Source of the DNA: Lonicera japonica | Lineage: Eukaryota > Streptophyta > Magnoliopsida > Dipsacales > Caprifoliaceae | DNA: 64,000 bases | Assembly (NCBI GenBank): GCA_021464415.1 | Contig: CM038467.1 | Span: 23,406,011-23,470,010, forward strand | Direction: 5' to 3' | Shown here: positions 12,095 to 25,500 of the stretch, in pieces | How positions within the stretch are numbered: the first letter of the stretch is position 1 | Layout of the letters: each line of letters starts with the position of its first letter | Program-made: the position numbers and the translations under genes | The notes under the pieces: model-generated | Seen by the model: the letters and a program-made list of their open reading frames with translations, nothing else | Databases searched by the model: none | What the model was told of the DNA's origin: nothing

Positions 12095-14400
12095 CAGGGG
12101 TGTTGCCACACTAGGACGAGGGAGTGCACACGCACCCCCGGGATTTTTGGCAAAAAATTAAAAAAAAATAAAGTTAGAGACTTATATGCATAAATTTATA
12201 GTTGAAGGTATGTAGTGGTAAGAAATAAGAGCTTGTGAGAAATGAACTATACTTAAAAAGGAGGTGAGAGATCACCTGCCCCTTTTGTTTCCTACTTTCT
12301 GCACAGCAGCCCCAAACTCCTTTCTTTCTCTCCTCTTCCGCTCCTTTCTTTCCCTCACACTCACGGCCCACCGATCGGTAACCGGCTACCAAGCTTGCAC
12401 GGTGCACCGCTCACACTCACCAAGGACAGCGACAGCTCACACAGTCACACGGCTCACACTCACCAAGCTTGAGGTTAGAACTTAAAACACCATTTTGTCC
12501 CTTTTCCTTTTATGGCAAAAATAGATAAGTTTTCTATGATATATATTATGAATCGTGAATGGATATATCATATATGATTAATTTTATAGGGTTGATTTTA
12601 AGGTTTAATTTTATAGTGCTTAATTTTATGTGTAAAATAATGAATGGATATAGGATATAGGGTTGTTGTTTTTTTTATAGGGTTTATTTTGTATCTCTAT
12701 ATATACATAATTTATATCTGAGAGAGTAATGCATCTGAATCCAAACTAATAAATATTAATTGTTGGAAAGAGAGAGTAATGCCCGTATTTTTTGCATAGG
12801 GCTTGTTGACCTTGAAGGTCTTAATCTTATTTTGATAATAACAATAAATCAATCATGTATAATTTAACATGTTCTTAATTTAAGATTATAGATTTCTTAT
12901 TTGAAAAATCAAGAATAGCATGATTGCTCAAAGAAAGTTTGGCAAGGATCGTTCAATCAATATCCGATCAAGTCAACGAGGCATTGGACTAGCAAGAGAT
13001 CAACCTTATCACACACATGCTAGCAATTCATGAAGCACAAAAGATCAAAGATCATATGCCAAAGTTTCAAGGGAAAAGGTTCAAGTGGAGAATCAATTTG
13101 AAGAAACAAATCGAAGCATTCGAAGACTCATCTATTTGGTAATTGAGTGTTTGCTTAGGATTAATGTAAAGTTTCTTAATTGATTGATTATATAGCTCAA
13201 ATATGAACTTGCATCATTATTAGATTGATCAAAATCAATTTGAATCAAAAATCATTTCAAAACATCATTCTTGTAAAAACCGGTTTTGAAATAAATTCAC
13301 ATTAAATTCAATCGATCATTATTTTGAGTTTTCCCGAAAATTGGTATCTTAGGAACTTATTTTCAAGGTCCCCAAAGTATTAGAATTAATTTCAGAGCTT
13401 AAATGCAAAAGTGCAAAAATTGGGATTTTTGGCCTTTTGGCCTGTTGGGCAGTAGAGCCCATCAGTCGACTAAGCAGCTTTGCTCAGTCGACTAAGGATC
13501 CATCAGTTGACTGATGGTTTTGCTTAGTCGACTGATGCTTTAGAATATAGTCGCTGAATTTTTGATTTTTTACTATTTTTGGTACCAAACTTCTACCAAA
13601 CCTCTAGAACGGCTATATCACTTTTGGGACTATATATACACTATCTATGACACATTTTTATCACCTTGAATCACTCTTATACTCTATTTTTCATATATCT
13701 TCATCATCTAAAGATTCAAAAAATTATTTTTGATCAATCATCTTTTATTTGAGCTATATCATATTGATCATTCAAGATAACTCTAGTGTGAGCTTCAATT
13801 GTATTCTTTAAACACTTGAGAGTTGTTGTTAATTGGTGTGAATCACCAAACAATTTAATATTCAAATTGTGAGAGGTAAATCTCATAGGAAAAACAAGAA
13901 GGTAAATTCTTGTTTAGATATTGTGAGAGGTAAATCTCACAAGGTTAGCAAGAAAGAGTCTTGTGTGAATATTGTGGTCAAACAATATTTGTAAAGAGTG
14001 TGTGAGACAGCAACACTTGTAGTGGTTTGATCTTCACCCGGAAGGAGATTGGAATTAGTGAAAATTCTCGGGGAACTAACCGAGCGCGGATTATGGTTTG
14101 GTAAACCAAAACCGTGTGGACAAAAAGTCTTAGACTTCATATCGGTTCAATCTTTCTAACTCAATCTCTCTATTTACTTGCTACATTATTGTTTGCTTGA
14201 TTGTTTATTTGATTGCATTCCTTGATAATTTGTTATGTAAATTTGTTTTACTCAAATATTTTTAGAAAAATTTTTAAATTCCGCATCAAGTTTTAAAAAC
14301 CCTATTCACCCCCCCTCTAGGGTTGAAATCCGACCAACAGGGCTGATTGAGTTTATTCAAATTGCGCACCCCCGGATAAAAATTCCTGGCTATGCCACTG
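12095..14400. mobile_element. hAT-family element, non-autonomous, interrupted by a solo LTR
   Basis: A 2.3-kb element with a perfect 8-bp duplication TGTATTTC (12087-12094 and 14401-14408). Ends are CAGGGGTGTTGCCACA (left) and CAGTGGCATAGCCAGGA (right, complementary strand). The subterminal CGCACCCCCGG is mirrored at both sides. Two thirds of the length is an inserted LTR (12804-14339). The remaining 0.8 kb has no recognisable transposase. Confidence 0.85.
12804..14339 (+). mobile_element. Solo LTR, probably of a SIRE/Maximus-type Ty1-copia element
   Basis: A 1536-bp segment beginning TGTTGACC and ending CGACCAACA, flanked by the perfect 5-bp duplication GGGCT (12799-12803 and 14340-14344). 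No internal retroelement sequence is present, so it is an LTR left by recombination between two LTRs. The end (CACCCCCCCTCTAGGG then CAACA) and the repeated CAGTCGACTAAG/CAGTCGACTGATG motifs at 13462-13540 resemble LTRs of the SIRE/Maximus lineage; that lineage call is from memory. The ORF at 13937-14140 lies inside the LTR and is not a gene. Confidence 0.85.
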
Positions 14401-14408
14401 TGTATTTC

Positions 14409-16354
14409 CCCTGTATATGTATACTTACATGTACATATATATATATATACACACACCTTAAAACACAAACCCACATTATTTAAGATTTTTAATTTGAGAG
14501 TGAATATTTTAAATTTGAAATGGATTGCGGTGGGTTAAGCTTATTTTATTTATTTATTTTTCTTTTATACACACACACACACACGCATATATATATATAT
14601 ATATTAAACTTTAATTGTACAAGGACAATTATGTTATTTTTAGAGTTAAGTGATAAAAGCTAATGATTAAGCGAGTTTACTGTCGATTTTTATAAATCAA
14701 GGGTAAAGTGAAACAGTACAATAATTCAGGGGAGGTTGTGTTTAATTTTTACCCAATTATTAGTTTATTACTGTCATCCAATCTACAATGTCAAACCTTT
14801 TGAAAGTTCATTCATATTTTTTTTTATAAACTTCTATTTCTTAAAATAATAGTTATACTTCACACTACAGTAAAAACATTTAATATTTTGTTTTTCGGGT
14901 GTGATTATCAGCAATTCTAGATAAACTTTAACGTTCTAATATGATATTTATCCGTAACACCTTTTATACATTTTTCAAAAAAATAGAATTTGTAACGATA
15001 TTAAAAAGATAGAATATTGGATATAACGTACACTTTTTTTTTTCTCTTGAGAATGCTCTTTCTTTCTCTATTGGCCACGACGTCACTTACCATTGAAGTA
15101 ATCAAAGAAGGAGGCTTGAATTAATGTCTTAAGTGATCGAAGTCACATTCTCTCAATCAACTTTCTTAAACACCGGGTCATAAGTATATTGTATTTTTCT
15201 TTCTTTTTTTCATATAAAGTCGCAATCATGTAACACATTTATAGATTTCTTATGTTCTATTCAAAGGTGATTATGCAAAGCAGTTAAATTTATGCATAAC
15301 GGTTTGTTTATGTAGGATAGATAAACTATATTTGTGTCATAATGGTATATTGTAAAACAATTGAATTGATGAAATTAAATTCAACTAAGTTCTTTACTAT
15401 AATGCCAATTATTATTATTATGTGTTTTTGGTTTCAAACAAATAACAATTGTTTGTTTGGAATCCAATGTTTGGTGCAGCTTAAATGTTATTCATTTGGT
15501 AACTCAAATGTATCATAGTTTGTCATTTAGGATTTCAGCTTTTGATGGCACATCTAACTGCTGTATGATTAAAACACAAACAAGCAACATTTTTTGTTCA
15601 TATAAAATTTATTTTACACTAATATAAATCACCTCAAATAAATATAATAAATTCACTTTATTAGACTCTACAATTTTACAGATTGTGAATGCCTGCAGTG
15701 CACTAAAATATGCACTAGAATGCATGTAGTATAATATCTAGTAATTTTTCATATTTTTTATAAATATAAATGTTGGTATTTGTTTATGTGGTAACAACTT
15801 GCATTTTTCATACTTAAAGTTATGAGTTCAGATCTTTGTTTAAATATTAATTATAATTTTCGAAACATGGAGACTAATTTCTTAAACTAAACTGATTGAT
15901 AGATGAGATTAATTTGCTTTCTTCTTTTGTCCAGAAAAAAGGAAAAATGACACACACTTAAAAGAAGAATGGGCCACACATTTAAAGGGTTCTTTGCTCC
16001 ATTACCCATGTTAGTCCAACTCTATTTCTAGCCCATTTGTAGCTTGTTATCCATTTATGTAATGCTGAACCTAATAAAATTATTGGCCCGCCCATGAAAA
16101 CAAACCCCTTGATACTCCTTAGTCAATGGTAGCCATGTATTGTAACCGAAGATTAGTCGAGATGTACAAAAATTATTTTAAATACTTCTTGAGGTAAATC
16201 TCAAACATTTAAAAAAAAAAAAAAAAAGAGTCTAAACAGAGCGCTGATTAATGGCCTCCACTGTGTTGAAAGCCTCAACCATATTTACCTCAAAAAGAAC
16301 AAAAACGGACTTTTAATTTGATACAAAAAGAGTGTAAAAATATAATTATTTACG
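14409..16354. other. Intergenic, AT-rich, no gene seen
   Basis: AT-rich sequence with short CA and TA microsatellites (14570-14605). A possible tRNA-like B box (GAGTTCAGATC) lies near 15828. No exon-like reading frame and no element with readable ends was found. Confidence 0.6.
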
Positions 16355-16725
16355 TCATGTCGTCATATGATAACTAATTGACCTTCCTTTTGAAATTAGA
16401 TAATTAAGTTAAGTTAGAACGCAACAAACAATCCAAACATCACAAGCAGTTAAATAGCATACACAAGTATACAGAGCACATAGAGTAACTCCAAAAGGAT
16501 CCAACCTTTAGAGTCACCGAATATGGTAATATACTTATGCGTTTTAACCGAGCATAGCGATGCGGGACGGTTGCAAATACCTTTGGCTTCATTGCCTTTT
16601 TTCTTTTGAAATTAGATAATTAAGTTAAGTTAGAACGCAACAAACAATCCAAACATCACAAGCAGTTAAATAGCATACACAAGTATACAGAATCATGTCG
16701 TCATATGATAACTAATTGACCTTCC
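16355..16725. repeat. A-B-C-B-A direct-repeat arrangement
   Basis: Segment A (33 bp, starting TCATGTCGTCATATGATAAC) is at 16355-16387 and again at 16693-16725. Segment B (87 bp, starting TTTTGAAATTAGATAATT) is at 16388-16474 and 16604-16690, essentially identical. All copies are in the same orientation, with a unique 129-bp C segment (16475-16603) between the B copies. The near-identity implies a recent rearrangement. No coding potential was seen. Confidence 0.8.
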
Positions 16726-17499
16726 TATATATAAATGAATGCGCAAAAGTACTAATTATCTTTGCACATAATCATCTTGATCTTAATTTTACTAGATGAT
16801 CTACCAACTCTTGTAAATTTCACTATAGAACCCAATTATGACGAATCTCTAAGTGGATAATTTCCACTCATGTTAAGAAATTCCCTAACATTTTTTCTGC
16901 CAGCAAAGTTGCTAAATTCTCACACAAATAACAAGTTTTGACTTTTTTATTTTATTTTTTACATTAGTAGTGCTATAGATGCAAAATCCGCATAAATAAT
17001 TTTTGAAACAATATAAGGGATATCTCATACTTAGTCACTTAGATACACTACTTTGTTCACATTTTGTGTCGATAGTTTATTACTGTTCGCTCAAGAGTGC
17101 ATTTTTTTTGTGAATATAATAAATATATTACAATTTACGGTGATAAAACCATTATACTTTTAACTAATCTTTTTTAACTTTTTATTATATTGAAATTACA
17201 GTTTTTTTTTCCTTTTTTTTTTATACACGAATGCAATAACATTAATCATAACGATAACTACATCAAAGGTTAATTTCAAAAAACTTACATAATTTATAAA
17301 GATACGTATTATCACATCAAGCATCTTAGACCACCTCTGTCCCAAAATTTAAAAGTCTAAATTTATATTTTTTTCATGCTCCACCCGATCAAATAAAAAG
17401 GTAAAATTGTAGGGAAAAAGCTATAGGCAAATTAACCAAATTTAGCTCCCAGCAATTACATACACTATACGATGCATCATCTATCGAGGCAATGAAGGT

Positions 17500-18020
17500 A
17501 GCCTTCCATGACACATCTTGTGTCGTGAGGGAAAAATTGTACACTCCCACGACACATCATGTGTCATGTGATTGCATGCATGCCTTTTATTTTTTCTCTC
17601 TCGCCACTTTCACCTTTTACACCATCACCTTCTTGAACTCTTAATCAAATCTAAACCAAACTATTGGAAATCCAACCAAGATCAAATTAAAATGAAATTG
17701 AATATGCATGTGCAAACTTAGTTGAAATCTAATTAAATAAAAATCCAAACCTAAATAAAAAATAAATCATTTGTTTTCGAGAGAGAAAATTGTACTATTG
17801 AAATTCAGTTTTGAATTAAGCTTAGGGGTATACATGTTATACAAACAGAAAGTTTGATTCGTGGCAATGTCAATCGACGACAGCTGCGCACGGGCTATGC
17901 TGTGAGGAAGGTTGGTGGTGGGAGTGGTGGTGGGGGAGCAAAACGGATGGAAAATGTCCATTGGCACGACACATCTTGTGTTTGCTAAATTCCCCAATTC
18001 TCCCTCGACACGTAATTTAT
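17500..18020. repeat. Cluster of short GACACATC-based palindromes
   Basis: Near-palindromes GACACATCTTGTGTC (17509), GACACATCATGTGTC (17555) and CGACACATCTTGTGTTT (17959) lie within 0.5 kb. They are probably parts of a degenerate MITE-like element, but I could not define its ends or a target duplication. Confidence 0.4.
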
Positions 18021-20641
18021 TGTGGGAACTATTTTTATCTTTTTTTCATTATATTTTTACTTTCGTTCAAAAGTTAAATATCTACTTTTATACGGTAGTT
18101 TTATACTATTCATATAAAATGGTTTTATAACACATTAAGAATGTGGGCCCCATAAAATCGTAAATAACAAGCAACATATAGCAAGTGGGGGTCCCACCGG
18201 CTGAAGCAGACTTGCTTTGATGCCAAGTTAACATCATATATATATATATATATATATTCCTATGTATATATACTATTCTTACACCCAATCATGGCAGTGA
18301 TCAACTGATCGTCACCATTCACCAAAGGTTAAACACTAATGGTGTACTGCTGCTGCAGCCAATTCCCACTTTCATTCCTTAATTTCCAAGCCCTAGTTCC
18401 CAGTAGTATCTGCTTTAGCAGCAGAATCTTCTTATTTTTATATTAAGTCCAGCTTAAATAATGTATTAAACAATTCTTCTTCTTTTTTGGGTTTTTATGA
18501 ATTTGGTTCATTTTTTTGACTTGATTAAATTTGTATAACTTAATAAGATATGTTTAATAGAATATATATTAAATCATAAACCAATAAAAAAATTAAAAGT
18601 GTTATCTTTAGTTACAACCCCGATAAAAACCGACAAACTTTTGTATTGGTTATATCAAAAGTACATGATACCATATATATATAAGGAGTAACTACAATTA
18701 TACTGTATTATATATTAACACTTGCAAAATTCAATAAAAAATTACTAAAAGGTGCAAAAATCGAAAATAATCTGATTTTATGAGATTCTTTCTCTATTGA
18801 GAAATAAAAAAATATTAATGAATTGCAATCAATTTAAACGTTGCTATTTTATAATTATAGTATGTGTTTTGTGCCGTTTCATGTATACCATACAAAACGA
18901 TTAAATTTTTGCAGAAGTAATGAACGTTTTCCTCTTCGTGACTTTTACCGTTATTGCATTGGAATCCAGATTGTTCCATATATGTGTGTGATGCCATTAA
19001 TTATTAAAAGCCCAGAAAAATGTATTGATAACCAAAGTTGAGGAATGATAAAATTGATGGACCAACCACCCAAACAAATTAACACCTAATATATATATAT
19101 ATGCAATGATATTGATTTTGCAGAGTTGTCAATTGTATAAATGATTGATTACATCGGTCCAATTGGAAAGAATACAAGCCAAGCCCATGTGATACTTATA
19201 TATATAACCCCTTTTTCTAACATGAATTCCTTAAGTTACTTACTTTCAAACAACATTATTATCATATTTAAGTAGTTGGAAATTTCGATTTGGATTGGAA
19301 TAAAAGTTGAAATTAAAGTGATCAGCTTCTGAGGTCCCATTATTATTTTTATCTATATTATTATTATTATCATGATTCGTGACCATCTTTATAATAATAG
19401 CAATAGCTAATATTGCTATTTATAGTAATTGTATTGAAATTATTATTATTTCAATGATTGTTATCATAGAGTTCTTTTTATTGTCTTTGTTATGAGTTTA
19501 TCCCCACACCCGTATTGAAATGTGATTAATTTATGTTCAAAAAATTGGCCGTCTCTTATTACAAATATTTTCAGCAAAAATTAAACTTTTGCAGTGTAAA
19601 AAGGGTATGCCACCCCTTACGATTGTTATTAGATTTAAGTATCTAATCATAAAAGTTAAATGAGACAAATATAAACGTATAATATAATTGACAAGACAAA
19701 TCAAAATAAATTTTCTTTTACGTTTTCTTGTTTGCATGAGGGGACATTTGTTGGAGCCAATCAGGACTTGTCTAAGTTTGTTTCAACGTCATAAGAAGAC
19801 TATTGACGTGTTTAGCTAAATGGATCAATTTTAGTTCGTCTTTTTCATCAACCTTTTGCTAAATAGTCAAATTGAGGAGGATTAGGTACAGAGTACGTAA
19901 TATATTACTTTTTTCATTATTTTTTTTTTACAGCTATACACTATTATTTTCTTCTTTATTGGTCTTCGATCTGATTTAAAAAATAAAGTAATTATTATGA
20001 AAAAAAAGTAGGGGCTCGATTAATGAAAATTAAAAAACTATCAATACGCTAAAATTGTTTGAAATACAAGTTATATCGAAAATAAATAAATTCAAATGCG
20101 CGTAAGTTAATAGGAATAAAAAAAAATAAAGAGAGGAAAAACGAGGGACCACTTGTTATCAAGTTTTTTTTTTTAATGTTTTAACCCGGTAATTTTATAT
20201 TATAAAGGACAAATACCCTCACCCAATTTGATTCCTAATTATTGTTATTATTTTTTATTTAGAATACTACCAACCCATTACTACCCAGATTTCTCAGAGA
20301 GGGGGTAGTAAGTGCTGTCAAGCACAATATGAGGAGACACCTACCCCGGGTTTTATATAAGTAATAACTAGCTTATAAATGTAAATTTTGTATTAATATA
20401 TATATATAATTTAAATTTTATATACTAGTAGACAAATTTATACGTACGTTGTTTTCTCTTCGGTGAATTGTGACAACTTTCGACCCCCATCATAATTTTA
20501 GATGCGTACGTTGTAAAATATCATAACGACTAATGAAATAAAAGTAGTTAAGACCCGTTCTTACTTTATAAAAATCTCGCTAGCATATATCTTTATATCT
20601 TAAACACAAATATGAATCAAGCCTCCCACAATTATAACATA
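18021..20641. other. Intergenic, AT-rich, no gene seen
   Basis: Contains a TA microsatellite at about 18236-18256 and many homopolymer runs. The ORFs here (for example 18815-18997 and 18841-19041) overlap on opposite strands, lack splice context and match nothing I recognise. Confidence 0.6.
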
Positions 20642-20657
20642 TTTAAAAACCTTCTTT

Positions 20658-20796
20658 TTTTGGGTTTCCCATGGAAGTTTGTGGCTGCCGCTGATCAAGT
20701 ATTATTTTAACAACGCCAATAATCGACTTTGAGAGTTCTAAGTCAACCCAAATTTATCCTAGTGACAGCCTTACACCACTGGACTAAGAGGCTTGG
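20658..20796 (-). mobile_element. tRNA-derived SINE, shortened copy
   Basis: Minus-strand copy of the same SINE as at 39099-39294, lacking part of its 3' half. Matching stretches include GTGGCTGCCGCTG, CAAGTATTATTTT, TCTAAGTC and the 5' end AACCAAGCCTCTTAGTCCAG (complementary strand). It is flanked by about 16 bp of near-identical target sequence: TTTAAAAACCTTCTTT at 20642-20657 and TTTAAAAAACCTTCTTT at 20797-20813. The long duplication indicates LINE-type retroposition. Confidence 0.8.
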
Positions 20797-20980
20797 TTTA
20801 AAAAACCTTCTTTATACCATTCACAATGTATACACAAGTTATTCATTTTCACGTAGATATATGGTCGCAGCTGAGACGAGACTTGTTTCTGCTCTAGCCT
20901 TTTTTTAAAATTCAGCACGAATATATTATATATAACTTCTACAAAAATAGATTGAAATAAAATTGTTGATACATTATAAC

Positions 20981-21343
20981 CAAAGGCGGACCCAGGAATT
21001 TTTCGAGAGGTGTGCTAATAGTAATAGAAAAAAAATCATAAAAAAAAATATCGATAGTATAACTATATAGTGAAAAAAAAATTAATAGTATAATTTAAAT
21101 ATTTGAATTCATGCGTAATTAAAAGTATTTAACAAATTTGAGCTCGACGAGTTATTAATGATTTGAATTTATCTATTACAGGCTCTAGCTAATATATATT
21201 TAAATTGAGCTAAGAGGGGGACTAAAACTTAGCAAAGGGGTCGGTTTAAACTAATTTTTTTACTTCTTTTTACAAATGCTAGTAGATTTTTCAAAATTTT
21301 CTCCTGTGCTGAAACTCGCTCTATCCCCCTTAGTCCGCCCCTG
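20981..21343. mobile_element. Short non-autonomous hAT element
   Basis: 363 bp with a perfect 8-bp duplication ATTATAAC (20973-20980 and 21344-21351). Ends are CAAAGGCGGACCCAGG and, on the complementary strand, CAGGGGCGGACTAAGG, the familiar hAT-type end. There is no coding sequence. Confidence 0.85.
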
Positions 21344-21400
21344 ATTATAACTACTCTAATAATTTATTTATATATGAATAATTTGACACTTCATATTTTA

Positions 21401-22095
21401 GGTAATTAACACTTTAGACTATTAAAGTTTACCACTTTTTTCATCGTGGTTTTGAATTTTTTTTTTCAACTAAAGCATCCTTAAAATTTGCTACGCGTCT
21501 CATACTAGTCCAAAAGCAGATGTCATATTAAAGATGTGGACGGAAAATGTATGTGCAAGTCATAAGGTCAATTGTGCAAGGGCGATTTGGGTATTTCAAA
21601 TAAAAAATAAGGATAATCTCTCTTTCCCCCTCCCCATTGTCTTCTCCATTTCACTGCCGGAGCTAACTATACCGGAATGTCATGGAGGGAAATCGATGTA
21701 TGGTTTCGCTGAAGAATTAACTCAAATTTGTCGCCATTAATAAAGAAGCCGCCGGAGATTTAGGTCTTTTATTTCAGTTAGTTTTCTTGAAACAATCCAA
21801 AAATTAAACGTGGAAGAGAGAAGCAAGAGAAAAGAACAAAAATGGAGTTTGATTTTAGATTTGAGACGTGCTTCTCGTTTTGAGTTTCGACGATTTTATG
21901 TTTTATGTTATATGCATATGTATGGATATATTATACTTAGAGAGATAAAGTTCTTTCTTCTTCTTTTTTTCCTTCAATCAATTTGTTCATTTTTCAATTG
22001 TAGAGAGGCAGAAAATTCAAATATAAAAAGAAGAATAAGAGATAGAGAAAGAAATAGAGAGGAAAATTCAGTTATGAAAATTCACGTTTGTATGG

Positions 22096-22130
<35 letters not shown>

Positions 22131-22517
22131 AGAGGAGAATGAGGCCAGTGGCTGTTGTGGTGTCCGTGACGCTGGTGGAGCTGTGGAGGGCTATGGCGGT
22201 GGTGAAGCTATAGAGATGGGTATGTATGTGTATGGACAAGGGAGAGGGATAGTCCATGACTTGTTGAGCTATGGTGGTGAAATTGGAGATGACGGGGGGA
22301 GAGAGGTTTTCCTTACTTGAAATACCCAAATTGCCCTTGTACAGATGACCTCATGACTTCCACATGCATTTTCCTTTCACATCTTTAACCAGATATTTAC
22401 TTTTGAACAAGTATGAGACGTATATCAAATTTTAAAAATGTTTCAGTTGAAAAAAAAAAGATTTATTACCACCGTAAAAAAATTGATAAGCTTTAAAGGT
22501 TAAAAGTGTTAATTAAG
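21401..22517. mobile_element. Mutator-like element with about 200-bp inverted ends
   Basis: The first and last about 200 bp are inverted copies at moderate identity. Examples are AATTAACACTTT, TTTTTTTTCAACT, CGTCTCATACT, and (A/G)CAAGGGC(G/A)ATTTGGGT followed by ATTTCAA. Flanks share TATTTTA (21394-21400 and 22518-22524), so the target duplication is imperfect or the ends are a few bases off. The 0.7-kb centre holds a GA microsatellite (22099-22126) and ORFs of 70-96 codons that I do not recognise. It encodes no transposase. A gene fragment captured from elsewhere (Pack-MULE) is possible but not shown. Confidence 0.7.
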
Positions 22518-22524
22518 TATTTTA

Positions 22525-25500
22525 CATTACGTGCATGTTAGAAACATTTATTTTCATCACAAAAATATGTTTTTTAGTAAATACACTTTTAATTCCTCAT
22601 TTCTTGTGGAACTAAATTAATTGGACCCGTTTTGTATATATAGATATGCACTCAAAGATGCCTTTTAGTACATCTTATCACCATTTTAGATGTCTCTATA
22701 TATGTGTCACATATGAATATGAAAGACGGTTTTTTTTTTGGTCAAATGAAGATGGGTTCAAAATCCATTAAATTTAATAATTGAACATATATATATAACA
22801 AAAAGTATATGTCCCATATGGGCAGCACCTGAAAATGACCATAATAAACCATTTTAATTAGTAGTCCATCCCAATCCCCATGTACCACCAAGCTCTCAAT
22901 GTCTCAATCTATCATATCTCTACATTTGCCGCACATTAAATTCTTATAATTATAATATACATGCACAATTATCACTATTTTTTTAAAGGAAAAAAAAAGG
23001 ATAAATTTTGGTGAGGAGAAAAAATTGATATACATGTATATTCGACTGCTAAAACTTTTAATGTTCATCAAATGTTAAATTTTTATAAATTTTAAAATTT
23101 AATAATTAAAATAGATTTTTTTTATTATTATTTTCTTCACAAGCCACGCCAAACACAAAAAGCCCCTTAAAAACAACTCTCCACAAACGTGGCATTATCT
23201 TGTGATTTGTCGGATTGAGTGATCATCATTTGACATACAATATTTATATTAAGGTCTAATTAACACTTAATTAATAGTTTCTCTCTATGGATATGTATAA
23301 AACTCACATATATACACAAAAAACCTAATGCTAAGGAGGTTGGTACAACTATTGCGGTCCCATAAGATTGTCACTTCTAATCATGTTTAGTGTTTTATAT
23401 TTCAAAATTATTTTTGGAATGTCTAAATTAATAGTTCACCTTCTTTTCTTTTCTTTTTTCAAAACATGCTTGACATGCGGCGTGTAAAAAGTTCACAATA
23501 AGATACAAGTTTTGTTTTAAACCATTAATTATAACGAAATTAGTATATTTTAAAAAACGTGACTTTTAACTATGGACAAAAAAATTTCTTATATAATTCT
23601 ACAAGTGTATAATGCACATAACTTGGGGCTTGCTAAATAAAGCAGCATGCCATGACCTAAAACGTAAAACTCTTTACATTTTAAATTAATAGTTTTACTT
23701 TTTTTTTTTTTCTCGGAACATCTCAAATTATAAATAGTCTCGTTTTCTTTTAAGGACACAATCAATATACCATATTTCAAATATATCTTTTGGTTTTGAC
23801 CTCTAATTAAAATGAAATTAATATTTTTTTTTCAAAAGGTATTAAAGAAAAAAAAATTAAATAAATACTGATTTGAGAAAAGTGTTAGTTAGGGGCAACC
23901 CAATTTCAATAATTATAATACCGTGCACCATTTTAACAATTGTTACAAATTGGCACGGCCCGGCGTCGTGACAGTGGACCCCGACGGGAGTTAACTATGT
24001 GGTGTTTACTTGTAAACGAGCAAATCCGAAAAAGAAATTGGTTGGCATATACATAAACAAAAGTTCACACACACACACATATAGTATATACTTTCCCACT
24101 TCGTTGGATTAATTAGTTATTAGCCCAATGTTTTGGATAATTACTAATTTATTAGTTAATTATTAATTTTATATATATTTTATTTATTCTGCGTTTTTTC
24201 AAATTTGCCCCTTTTTTTCCATTTTGTTAGAAATAAATGACTTTTAAAATCTAAACTAACGTTAATTAAGATAACTATATCCACTTTTTAAAATTTTGAA
24301 ATTAACTTCAAACTTTAAGTCAAATAAATTAGAGATAACATTGTTAAAGATTTTCATATATTACCCTTAACAAATAATAATTATCCTTAACAAATTTAAG
24401 CAAATTAAATAATAAGTAGTATGACTTGTACATATTACGGAATTTATTTGTGTGAAACAATTATAATAAGTGTTTGATGATTTTATAAAATCAAGAAGTT
24501 TAATATAACATACATTGTAATATGACTATTGCGTAATATACTTAATATGGGTCCTTCCTCGTAATATGCCTTTGTAAATTAGCTATAACGGATAAATTAA
24601 TGAAGGACATGGTAGATAAATTAAGTACGTTTTCATAATTTAAGTGTCGTTGGCGACTGTCAGGTGTTCTAAAATTAATGCATGTGTAATATGTTTGCGA
24701 ATGGTAAATCCGTAATTAAATGAGATGCAACGAAGACATAATATGTGAAATTATTATTGAAATATTACAAGTATATTTTAATCGAGTTATAATATGTCTC
24801 CTCGTAATTCAAGGAGATGTAAAGAAGGTATAATGTGTAAAATTATAATAGACATATATATTACAAGTATACATCAACCGAGGTATGATATATCTTCATG
24901 TTAATTAAATATGTTTAATTAAGGCGTACACCTTGTACATGTGTAAAGCATAAAGATAAGATCTTGAAAAAAAAAAAACCCTCAATTAAAGAGCACAAGT
25001 GTAGCCAATATAACATTTTTGAAATTTCAATTAAGTGCTCCAATAGACCAAATAAGACCACATACCCATAGAAAAAGCAAAATAAACATAGTACCTTCCT
25101 CTGATGCCAATTCTTATGAGAGCAATCTTTGTCTCTACAACAATAATGGCTTTTGTGACCGTATTCTTATTGCGACGATTGGGAGCTATACTGTTATGGC
25201 AAGAGAAAGAACATATGTGTTAAAATCAAACCACAAGTGAAATTAGTATATGACACAATTACTGAAGTGTAATACAGTATTCACATTATTCCCTCTTATC
25301 CCTTTATCCGAAAAAGATGATGTTTATTTGTGTTGAAGTCTTTCAACAGTGGAGGATTTTTAAATATTCTACAGTATCCCGATTGTTGGTGATAGTAAGA
25401 TATCTTTATGGGTAAGTAATATAATGTCCAATTCAAATTTTAAAGATGTAACTGTCATACTAATTTTACATAAAATATAGTAACTAAATAACTAATAATA

